From contig JAFXGO010000019.1 in the NCBI GenBank assembly GCA_017520185.1, positions 1 through 64,000 of the forward strand: 64,000 nt of DNA. The letters run 5' to 3'. Made by a program: the position numbers and the translations under genes. Every line of letters starts with the position of its first letter. Positions within the stretch are counted from its first letter, which is position 1. The stretch comes from Elusimicrobiaceae bacterium. Its GTDB lineage: Bacteria; Elusimicrobiota; Elusimicrobia; Elusimicrobiales; Elusimicrobiaceae. The notes below the pieces were generated by a model, which saw nothing but the letters and a program-made list of their open reading frames with translations, had not been told where the DNA came from and did no database searches. This document shows, piece after piece, positions 57,893-64,000 of this stretch.

Positions 57893-59389
57893 CTACAAAT
57901 GATCTTCTTTTGGATATTCCCTTCCGGGTGTATGATAAAAAGGCATTTTGTCTACTCTATAAAACATCAAAGAAGGCAATGCAAAATTAAGTTGATACAA
58001 TTTTTTTTGCTTTTGTTTATCCAATTCTATAATCACATGGGAAGGACCAAAACCTAGCAGCAATGTCCCGTCCGGTAATACATCTACATCACCAGTGAAG
58101 TCATTTTTATTCGCTTGCGGTTCATAAAACTGATACACTTTTTTGGCTTTCCATGCGCCATGTTTACCGGAGATTTTATATTCCACATAACGGCTTTCAT
58201 TCTCTTTATAACCACGATTGTCAAACAATCCCAACACCCCGTTCGGCAATAAAAACAACGCATGATGATGCTTTGGCCCGTCGGTCAAACCATCTGCTTT
58301 TACGCGGTACGGCTTTAAAGAAGGCAAATCAGATAAAAACTTACGATTATGTGCCGTTATGGGCGGCTCCATCAATAAATCCATCTTATTATTAGACATC
58401 CACCATACCAACTCCCAAGAGGCGTACTTGGCCGCCACTACCCCCAAATTACGAACGGACATATACAAAATATCCGTCGTCGGTTCATATACAATAGAGT
58501 TGATATGAGCCCAATCCACCGGATATTGCTTACCGTTAGTGGCCACGTAAATATTTTTTTCGTCAAAGGCCACTCTGTTTAATGTTTCTATTTCGGCAGG
58601 GTCATTTTTTTGATAGACCACTTTGCGCAGCAAATCCCCCAAAGACAAATCACGCAAAATATTTCCTTGCCCGTCCAACTCCAAAATGCGGTCTTCTACC
58701 CCCCATTTAGAAAAAGCCAACGAAATAAATTTATCTCCTATTTTCAAACGGTCGTGGTGTCCCTCTGTCTCTTTTCCGCGCAAATCAAAGACAGATTTCC
58801 CCAGCAAAGTTTCCGCACCAAAGTTGTTCACCAAAATCATCTCCTCTCCCACAGGTACGACTCGGTGCATCTCATTAAAACGAGTAGGGTCATCTATGTT
58901 CAGATAGCGCAGGTTGCCTTTTCGGCTAAAGGCCATAATTACCCATTGCTCTGCAGATGTTTTGCCGTAAATGCTGGCACTGATAAAGTACATATTATCG
59001 GCTTTTGTTTGGGCGGGGTCTGTATCTATTTTGACCACTTGTGTCGGTGGGAGCCACTCTCCGTGTGCATACACTTTATCTATATCTACACGATAAGTTT
59101 TGGTTTTGCCGGCATAGTCAATCACAATCTCTGTTTGCGCTTCAGGATACAAACCATGTATGCCAAATTCTTTGCCATAACCGGCAGAAAAAGTGTGGGT
59201 CAGGTCTCCATCGCCCCTTTGCCCTTTGACAGTGACAGTAAGCGGATGCTTATTCACAAAAGGCAGTTTATAGACGGCAGACAGCGGAGTCTTGCCGCTG
59301 GGGTTTAATACAAAGTGCGGAGTAAAATAATAATATACTCCGCAGCCGAAAACAATTATTAAAACTATTAAAAATAATTTTTTAATCAT
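57893..59389 (-). CDS. Arylsulfotransferase (AssT)-like protein
   Basis: 498 residues. An N-terminal membrane anchor or signal (IKKLFLIVLIIVFGCGVYYYF; a Cys is present but the context is not a clean lipobox) precedes a small beta domain (LTVTVKGQRGDG) and a beta-propeller: VDWAHINSIVYEPTTDILYMSVRNLGVVAAKY, GPKHHHALFLLPNGVLGLFDNRGY, SRYVEYKI. DW-H-N and HH-A-x-x-LPNG-x-x-x-FDN are the conserved His-bearing blades of PAPS-independent arylsulfate sulfotransferases. It would move sulfate between phenolic compounds in the periplasm. The ATG at 59389 has AGGAAAA upstream. Confidence 0.82.
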   Translation of the reverse strand: MIKKLFLIVLIIVFGCGVYYYFTPHFVLNPSGKTPLSAVYKLPFVNKHPLTVTVKGQRGDGDLTHTFSAGYGKEFGIHGLYPEAQTEIVIDYAGKTKTYRVDIDKVYAHGEWLPPTQVVKIDTDPAQTKADNMYFISASIYGKTSAEQWVIMAFSRKGNLRYLNIDDPTRFNEMHRVVPVGEEMILVNNFGAETLLGKSVFDLRGKETEGHHDRLKIGDKFISLAFSKWGVEDRILELDGQGNILRDLSLGDLLRKVVYQKNDPAEIETLNRVAFDEKNIYVATNGKQYPVDWAHINSIVYEPTTDILYMSVRNLGVVAAKYASWELVWWMSNNKMDLLMEPPITAHNRKFLSDLPSLKPYRVKADGLTDGPKHHHALFLLPNGVLGLFDNRGYKENESRYVEYKISGKHGAWKAKKVYQFYEPQANKNDFTGDVDVLPDGTLLLGFGPSHVIIELDKQKQKKLYQLNFALPSLMFYRVDKMPFYHTPGREYPKEDHL

Positions 59390-59543
59390 TTTTTTTCCTG
59401 ATGATATAACTGATTTAGTGTGTATAGAAACAAGATTGATATACACCGCGCAAACACATCGGCACCTTCTTTTGTAAAACTCAGATTTTTACAAGTTTCA
59501 ATCTTAAAGAACCTTGAACATTTACAGTCAGTGTATTTGGGGG
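59390..59543 (-). promoter_or_regulatory. Gap between radC-cyuA and the arylsulfotransferase-like gene
   Basis: It holds a TTGTAAAA/TTTTACAA 8-bp hairpin on the minus strand (about 59476-59497) that could end cyuA transcription, but no good T run follows. GTGTATA occurs twice closer to the arylsulfotransferase start. I cannot place a convincing -10/-35 pair. Confidence 0.35.
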
Positions 59544-60827
59544 TTATTTCATTTTCTCTTGCATAATGCCCACAATCATCGGGTCCACTGCGCTCATCCC
59601 CACCGTAGAAATACTGCCCAAATTTTGGATCGTTTGCTCCGCACTGCGCCCCACGAAACCTTCCACTTCCGTAATGCCGTAATCGTTAATGCCCATAAAA
59701 GCACTGCGGATAGCCGCATCGGCCGAGCTGACCACCTTTAAAGCGCAGCCACTTTTGGCACCGTCACAGAGCATACCGCCGATATCACTGATAATATTGT
59801 TAATGGCCAACGTCATAGCCTTCACATTGCCGCCGCGTTGCTGATAAACAATAGCCGCCGTAGCGCCGACTCCGGCCGCAATGGCACAACCACAAATAGG
59901 GGCCAACTCTCCCGTAAAAACCTTTACATATCCGTTGAGCAGGTGAGAAAGCGCGATGCTTTTTAAAATTTTTTCTTCACTTACTTCCATCTCTTTGCCT
60001 ACTTTCCACGGGACCAAAATCGTCACTACTCCCTGATTGCCGCTTTCTCCGCTGCTCATCACCGGTACGGCTTGCCCGTCCATACGCGCATCAGCTGCAC
60101 ACGCAGTTAAAATTTTGGTGGAGGTAATCAAATCCATGTGCAATAGTTTTTTACGCACCAATTCCTTAATATAAAAACCTACTTTTTGCAAAGCCTGCCC
60201 CATTTCGGCAGCTTTTAGATTCATTTCTACGCCCTTTTTGATATAGGTTAAGTCCGCGCCGTCGGCATTATCCGCCCAAGCAATCAAATCTGACAAGGTG
60301 GCCTTTTTTAATGCTTCTTTAAAAGCATGACAATCGGTCTTTTCTTCTTGCACTTGGGCGTCTTTTAATACCGTTTCATTTTTAGATAAATAAGTGACAT
60401 TGGTATGACTGCCGGAAATAATACAGGTAGATTTTCCCCCATTTTTCCCCTGCAAATTGGCCTCTATATAAAAGCCGTTTTTATCGGGGGCTACTTCTAA
60501 TAGGACCTTTTTATCGGCTACTAATTTTTTGGCTTTTAACAAAAGTTCTTTATCGGCACCGGACAAAATTTCCATTTGTAAGTCCGGCTTAGCAATCAAC
60601 AACCCCATCGCCGCTGCCAACAAATTCCCTTTTTCTCCGTCAGTGTTGGGAATGCGTACACCACAACCGTTTTTATAGGTTCCGGCATCTAACCGAAAAG
60701 AGGCCTGAGCCACTTCCTCACCCAACTCCGCTGCCGCATAAGCGGCACATAAAGCAACCGACACCGGCTCTGTACAACCCATAGCCGGATAAACTTGGTG
60801 TTTTAATACTTCCTTTAATATATTCAT
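59544..60827 (-). CDS. cyuA: L-cysteine desulfidase family protein (CyuA/YhaM)
   Basis: 427 residues. VYPAMGCTEPVSVALCAAYAAAELG at the start, YKNGCGVRIPNTDGEKGNLLAAAMGLL, CGCAIAAGVGATAAIVYQQRGG and GGMLCDGAKSGCALKVVSSADAAIRSA near the end are the conserved blocks of the UPF0597/serine-dehydratase-like family. The conserved Cys residues bind a [4Fe-4S] cluster. Characterised members break L-cysteine into pyruvate, ammonia and sulfide. It overlaps radC by 4 nt and forms an operon with it. Confidence 0.9.
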   Translation of the reverse strand: MNILKEVLKHQVYPAMGCTEPVSVALCAAYAAAELGEEVAQASFRLDAGTYKNGCGVRIPNTDGEKGNLLAAAMGLLIAKPDLQMEILSGADKELLLKAKKLVADKKVLLEVAPDKNGFYIEANLQGKNGGKSTCIISGSHTNVTYLSKNETVLKDAQVQEEKTDCHAFKEALKKATLSDLIAWADNADGADLTYIKKGVEMNLKAAEMGQALQKVGFYIKELVRKKLLHMDLITSTKILTACAADARMDGQAVPVMSSGESGNQGVVTILVPWKVGKEMEVSEEKILKSIALSHLLNGYVKVFTGELAPICGCAIAAGVGATAAIVYQQRGGNVKAMTLAINNIISDIGGMLCDGAKSGCALKVVSSADAAIRSAFMGINDYGITEVEGFVGRSAEQTIQNLGSISTVGMSAVDPMIVGIMQEKMK

Positions 60828-61513
60828 GCGATATTCCCGTTTGTCTTTAAACTATAATGAGCGCCTTTACCCACAATAATATGGTCATGCACTGTAATCC
60901 CCAGCAAAGCGGCTGAACGGACTATTTCTTTTGTTAAAGCGATATCCTCTGCAGAGGGGGTAGGGTCTCCGGAGGGGTGATTATGCACCAAAATCACTGC
61001 GGCCGCTTTAGCCGCCAAAGCACATTCTACCACTTTACGCGGAGACACACTTACTCTATCTAAACTTCCGGTGGCAATAATTTCCGTTTTGATCACCGTA
61101 TTTCGAATAGACAAATAAATCAATTCTAAACATTCATCACTGTTTCCGGCCAAAGAGGCTTTGCAATATTTTATCACTTGTTCCGGAGTACGAATAGTAA
61201 TTTTTTTCTTTACTTCATCTAAAGAATATTTTTTAAATACACTTCGGATAAGTTTTAAGTACAAAGCACTTTGACGGCCTATTCCTTTTACACAACACAG
61301 CTCCTCCACCGAAGCATCCAACACCGCTGAAAGGCTGCCAAAACGTTTCAATAAAGCCCAAGCCAACGGCTTTGTATCTCGTCTGGCAATACAATAGGTG
61401 AGCAAAAGTTCCAGCGTTTCATGATCCAAAAAATGGTCCAATCCACCGGAAGCAAATTTCTCACGAATTCTTTCTCTGTGCCCTAAATAGGAAGGTTTTA
61501 TTTTTACAGGCAT
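60824..61513 (-). CDS. radC: RadC/MPN-domain JAMM metalloprotein
   Basis: 229 residues. An N-terminal helix-hairpin-helix (LSAVLDASVEELCCVKGIGRQSALYLKLI) is followed by an MPN/JAMM domain with VILVHNHPSGDPTPSAEDIALT (H-x-HPSGD...S..D) and HDHIIVG. The biochemical role of RadC is unsettled; the JAMM residues suggest a zinc hydrolase acting on or near DNA. TATAAT ends exactly 6 nt before the ATG, so the mRNA should be leaderless. It is divergent from lpd. Confidence 0.92.
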   Translation of the reverse strand: MPVKIKPSYLGHRERIREKFASGGLDHFLDHETLELLLTYCIARRDTKPLAWALLKRFGSLSAVLDASVEELCCVKGIGRQSALYLKLIRSVFKKYSLDEVKKKITIRTPEQVIKYCKASLAGNSDECLELIYLSIRNTVIKTEIIATGSLDRVSVSPRKVVECALAAKAAAVILVHNHPSGDPTPSAEDIALTKEIVRSAALLGITVHDHIIVGKGAHYSLKTNGNIA

Positions 61514-61519
61514 AATTTA

Positions 61520-61556
61520 ATTATATGTTTTTTATGCTATTTTTTAATGCTAAAAT
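61520..61556. promoter_or_regulatory. Divergent promoters of radC and lpd
   Basis: Minus strand: TATAAT at 61520-61525, 6 nt from the radC ATG (leaderless). Plus strand: extended -10 TGCTAAAAT (61551-61556) gives lpd a leader of about 34 nt with GAGGAAAAC before its ATG at 61597. Confidence 0.65.
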
Positions 61557-61596
61557 ACAAGAAAGTTTCTTTTTACCTATTACGAGTGAGGAAAAC

Positions 61597-62970
61597 ATGT
61601 CTATCAAAGTTGCTATCATCGGGGCAGGACCTGCCGGCTATCCGGCCGCATTGACCGCCGCTAAATTGGGTGCTGAAGTAAGCGTGATTGAAAAGGCAAA
61701 ACTTGGCGGAGTTTGTTTAAATAGCGGTTGTATCCCTTCTAAATCTTTATTAGATGCCGCACACAGATTTGACGTCATTAAACATATTTCTTCTTTATGT
61801 GAAACGGAAGCGGCCAATAGCGCCGAAAATGTTTTCCGACATTTATCTTGGCAAAAAATACAAACCCGTCAGCAAAATATCACCCAGAAATTAACAATGG
61901 GCATTTCCGCCTTGCTGAAGCAAGCCAAAGTAAACGTCATACAAGGCACTGCCACTTTTAAAGACGCAAACACCTTAACCGTAAAAAATGAACAAGAAGA
62001 AAAAGAAATTCCCTTTGATTATGCCATCGTGTGCAGCGGAAGTACGGCTTTTGTACCACCGCCGTTTGATAAAATTAAAGAACACATTTACGATAACAGC
62101 AATATTTTCACGCTTTCCCAATTACCGCAAACATTAACAATAGTAGGCGGCGGAGTCATAGGTTGTGAGTTTGCCACACTCATGTCTTCGTTGGGTGTTA
62201 AGGTATCCATGATAGAAATGCAAAACCGCCTTTTACCCACTTTAGATGAGGGTTTAAGCCGCGTTATTCAAACCAATCTTCAAAAACGCGGTGTCTCTTT
62301 GTTATTAGGTAAAAAAGCCGTAGATGTGAAAGTAGAAGAAAATCAAAAAACATTAATCTTAGATGATGGCACCACTTTACAAACGGAAGTTATATTAACG
62401 GCGATCGGCCGCAGTTGTGATCTAACGGAACTCAAACCGGAAAATGCCGGATTAACATGGGATAGAAAAGGCCTTAAAAACGTAAACCCGCACACCTTGC
62501 AAATCACAGAAAATATTTACGCCGCCGGCGATGTGACGGGCCTTTCGCTTTTGGCTCATGCCGCCAGCCGTCAGGGTATCGTGGCCGCCGGCAATATCTG
62601 TGGGAAAAAGGCCACCTATAATAATGATCTAGTGCCCAATGCCGTTTATACTTCTCCGGAATTAGCCTCTGTCGGCCTCAGCAAAGCACAGGCTCAAGAA
62701 AAGGGCTTGGAAATAAAAACATATAAATATTTTATGCTGGCCAACGGCAGAGCCTTAACGATGCAAGCGGCAGAAGGCTTTGTGGAAATTGTTGCCGATA
62801 AAAATTCCGATAAAATTTTAGGTGCAACGATGGCGGGCCCCAATGCTTCGGAAATCATCAGTACTATTACCGTAGCCTTAGAAGCGGGCTTTACGGTGGA
62901 AAGATTAAAAAATGTCATTTTTCCGCACCCGACGGTTTGCGAATCCATCGGAGATGCTTTAGTCAAATGA
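61597..62970 (+). CDS. lpdA: Dihydrolipoyl dehydrogenase-like flavoprotein
   Basis: 457 residues. It has FAD-binding VAIIGAGPAGYPAALTAAKLG, the redox disulfide GGVCLNSGCIPSK (Cys pair in CLNSGC), NAD-binding IVGGGVIGCEFATLMSSLGVKV, AIGRSCDLTELKPENAGL, a second FAD motif NIYAAGDVTG, and the dimer-interface HPTVCESIGDAL with the active His-Glu. This is the pattern of E3 of 2-oxoacid dehydrogenase or glycine cleavage complexes; no other subunits lie nearby, so the partner complex is unknown. The ATG at 61597 has a GTGAGGAAAAC ribosome-binding site; an earlier in-frame ATG (61525) lies in the promoter. Confidence 0.92.
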   Translation: MSIKVAIIGAGPAGYPAALTAAKLGAEVSVIEKAKLGGVCLNSGCIPSKSLLDAAHRFDVIKHISSLCETEAANSAENVFRHLSWQKIQTRQQNITQKLTMGISALLKQAKVNVIQGTATFKDANTLTVKNEQEEKEIPFDYAIVCSGSTAFVPPPFDKIKEHIYDNSNIFTLSQLPQTLTIVGGGVIGCEFATLMSSLGVKVSMIEMQNRLLPTLDEGLSRVIQTNLQKRGVSLLLGKKAVDVKVEENQKTLILDDGTTLQTEVILTAIGRSCDLTELKPENAGLTWDRKGLKNVNPHTLQITENIYAAGDVTGLSLLAHAASRQGIVAAGNICGKKATYNNDLVPNAVYTSPELASVGLSKAQAQEKGLEIKTYKYFMLANGRALTMQAAEGFVEIVADKNSDKILGATMAGPNASEIISTITVALEAGFTVERLKNVIFPHPTVCESIGDALVK

Positions 62971-63677
62971 AAAAATCCTTTGTTATCGTATTAGTTCGAC
63001 CCAGAGACCCCAACAATATCGGGGCTGCTGCAAGGGCCATGGCCAATTTTGGCCTAAGCGAACTGCGCGTAGTAGAGCCCTTTTTGCCTTCTTGGCAGAT
63101 AGCCGTCAGTGCAGTGGGCGCACAAGATATTTTGCAAAACGCCAAACTTTTTTCTTCTTTACCACAAGCATTGAGCGATTGCGACCTCACGATTGCCACT
63201 ACCGCTTTAAAAAATCGTCAACTCAATGAGCAGATTGTCGCTTTACCTCAACTTCCTACATGGATAGAGCAGTACAATGCAGAAAAAATAGCACTTGTTT
63301 TCGGTAATGAAAAAACCGGCCTTTGCAATGAAGATATCGAACTTTGCACCGCCGCCATGCATATCCCTACAACGGCCAAACAACCCTCCGTCAATTTGGC
63401 TCAAGCAGTTATTTTGACCTGTTATGAATTGGCACGCGCAAATAGCGATCAAACACTTAGAGGCCCTAAGTTGCCTACTTTTCAACAAACCGAATTGGTC
63501 ATTGACTCTTTAGAACGTTTGATGACGCAAGCGAACTTTAAACAAGATTTCTCTTGTGAACAACGTAAAATATTAGTCCGAACATTGTTTCACAAAACCC
63601 GTTTATCCGGAAACGATTTATTCTTTATTAAAAAATTGGCGGACCAACTGGTAGCAACTTTACAAAAGAATTCTTAA
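62967..63677 (+). CDS. trmJ: SPOUT tRNA/rRNA 2'-O-methyltransferase (TrmJ-like)
   Basis: 236 residues: FVIVLVRPRDPNNIGAAARAMANFGLSELRVVEP, ALVFGNEKTGLCNEDIELC and IPTTAKQPSVNLAQAVILTCYELAR are motifs 1-3 of the SpoU/TrmH class with its SAM-binding knot. The N-terminal P-x-NIGAAARAM and the short C-terminal helical part fit TrmJ, which methylates position 32 of tRNA. The ATG overlaps the lpd stop (ATGA). Target specificity is inferred from family only. Confidence 0.88.
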   Translation: MKKSFVIVLVRPRDPNNIGAAARAMANFGLSELRVVEPFLPSWQIAVSAVGAQDILQNAKLFSSLPQALSDCDLTIATTALKNRQLNEQIVALPQLPTWIEQYNAEKIALVFGNEKTGLCNEDIELCTAAMHIPTTAKQPSVNLAQAVILTCYELARANSDQTLRGPKLPTFQQTELVIDSLERLMTQANFKQDFSCEQRKILVRTLFHKTRLSGNDLFFIKKLADQLVATLQKNS

Positions 63678-63756
63678 TCCGTTTTTTATAAAAACGGAAA
63701 ATGAAAGAAAGGCGCACAAAATGTTAGAATATACACGTGCTATAAGCGGAGAATGT
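63678..63756 (+). promoter_or_regulatory. Hairpin and promoter before butyrate kinase
   Basis: TCCGTTTT/AAAACGGA (63678-63685 with 63691-63698) forms an 8-bp hairpin but is followed by A-rich rather than T-rich sequence, so it is at best a weak terminator for trmJ. The extended -10 TGTTAGAAT (63722-63730) is followed by GGAG at 63748-63751, 5 nt before the next ATG. Confidence 0.55.
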
Positions 63757-64000
63757 ATGCAATATAATATTTTGGTCATTAATCCCGGTTCCACTTCAGA
63801 CGATATCGGTTATTATCGTGGCGATAAAGCCGTATTTGAAGTGACGGTGCGTTATTCGATAACAGACCTTGAACCCTATGAAGGGAAAAATGTGATCGAA
63901 CAATTACCTCTGCGAAAAAAATTAATCCTAGACTACTTAATAGATCACCATGTTTCTCTAAAAGAGATTGATGCCGTTATCGGACGCGGCGGTTTTATTC
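63757..64000 (+). CDS. buk: Butyrate kinase, N-terminal part (runs off the window)
   Basis: 81 codons are visible: QYNILVINPGSTSDDIGYY, VIEQLPLRKKLILDYLIDHH and EIDAVIGRGGFI match the start of butyrate kinase (ASKHA fold, NPGSTS phosphate loop). The enzyme makes butyrate and ATP from butyryl phosphate. In the family the loop usually continues NPGSTSTK, with a conserved Lys; here the same place reads Asp. An earlier in-frame ATG at 63721 overlaps the -10, so 63757 is preferred. Together with the acyl-CoA dehydrogenase-etf operon it points to butyrate fermentation; a branched-chain acid kinase is an alternative. Confidence 0.85.
   Translation, partial: MQYNILVINPGSTSDDIGYYRGDKAVFEVTVRYSITDLEPYEGKNVIEQLPLRKKLILDYLIDHHVSLKEIDAVIGRGGFI

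Noticed and set aside
61525-61596. Upstream in-frame ATG codons of lpd as the true start
   Set aside because: They lie at or before the -10 box. The ATG at 61597 has a good ribosome-binding site and gives the conserved FAD-binding N-terminus.
1-64000. Search for CRISPR arrays, insertion sequences, integrases, prophage or plasmid functions
   Set aside because: No spaced direct repeats, transposase motifs or phage genes were seen. The only tyrosine recombinase is a chromosomal Xer protein, and base composition looks even by eye.

Overview
The window is a gene-dense, moderately AT-rich bacterial chromosome segment. It holds about 57 protein-coding genes, two tRNA genes and very short intergenic gaps. 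There are no insertion sequences, prophage genes, CRISPR arrays or rRNA genes. Two type IV prepilin genes share an almost identical N-terminus (TLIELLVVVLIIGILSAVAL...YT.AVEKAR). Such scattered pilin genes with a near-invariant N-terminus are typical of Elusimicrobiota (Elusimicrobium-like gut bacteria). kdsC and lptE indicate a Gram-negative envelope with Kdo-containing LPS. The ferredoxin-fused EtfA, EtfB, acyl-CoA dehydrogenase and butyrate kinase point to an anaerobic, butyryl-CoA type fermenter. The phylum assignment is inference.

Layout. 1-142: tRNA-Glu and tRNA-Lys (minus). 0.3-4.6 kb: an unknown exported protein, a ridA-malQ-sugar nucleotidyltransferase operon and two small unknown genes. 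4.6-6.4 kb: rpsF-ssb-rpsR-rplI with a promoter and a structured leader. 6.4-11.3 kb: a DUF167 gene, gpmI, and an overlapping operon of histidine kinase, membrane protein and DnaQ-like exonuclease. 11.4-12.2 kb: two small unknown genes. 12.2-15.8 kb: acyl-CoA dehydrogenase, etfB and Fd-etfA. 15.9-16.9 kb: a structured leader RNA in front of a prepilin gene, then a palindromic repeat. 16.9-22.9 kb: cdsA-dxr-rseP-ispG-proS. 23-26.8 kb: clpC and recA. 26.9-30.7 kb: the rpsU-dnaG-rpoD macromolecular-synthesis operon. 30.8-35.1 kb: a secreted metzincin-like protease, a TM-helix channel-like protein and divergent recG. 35.1-38.8 kb: kdsC-tmk-holB-metG. 38.9-44.6 kb: second prepilin, xerD, leuS-lptE-holA. 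44.7-51 kb: rpsT, a short uvrC, and gltX-GYF protein-pilT. 51-57.8 kb: metallophosphoesterase-nagZ, dedA, yajQ-TPR protein, nucleoside transporter. 57.9-64 kb: arylsulfotransferase-like protein, radC-cyuA, lpd-trmJ, and the start of butyrate kinase.

Most genes are housekeeping: translation, replication and repair, MEP isoprenoids, phospholipids, LPS. They are packed into operons with ATGA or TAATG overlaps and separated by strong, often bidirectional, hairpin terminators. The most notable signals are regulatory. First, at least ten genes have a sigma70 -10 hexamer 5-8 nt (usually exactly 6) upstream of the ATG, which predicts leaderless mRNAs. Second, a roughly 230-nt leader in front of the first prepilin gene carries a terminator-like hairpin whose loop is perfectly complementary over 11 nt to an upstream loop; it looks like an undescribed riboregulator. 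Third, the rpsF operon has a terminator-like hairpin in its leader. Notable proteins are a compact UvrC lacking its middle segment and its helix-hairpin-helix tail, a secreted HExxHxxGxxD protease, and a GYF-domain membrane protein next to pilT.
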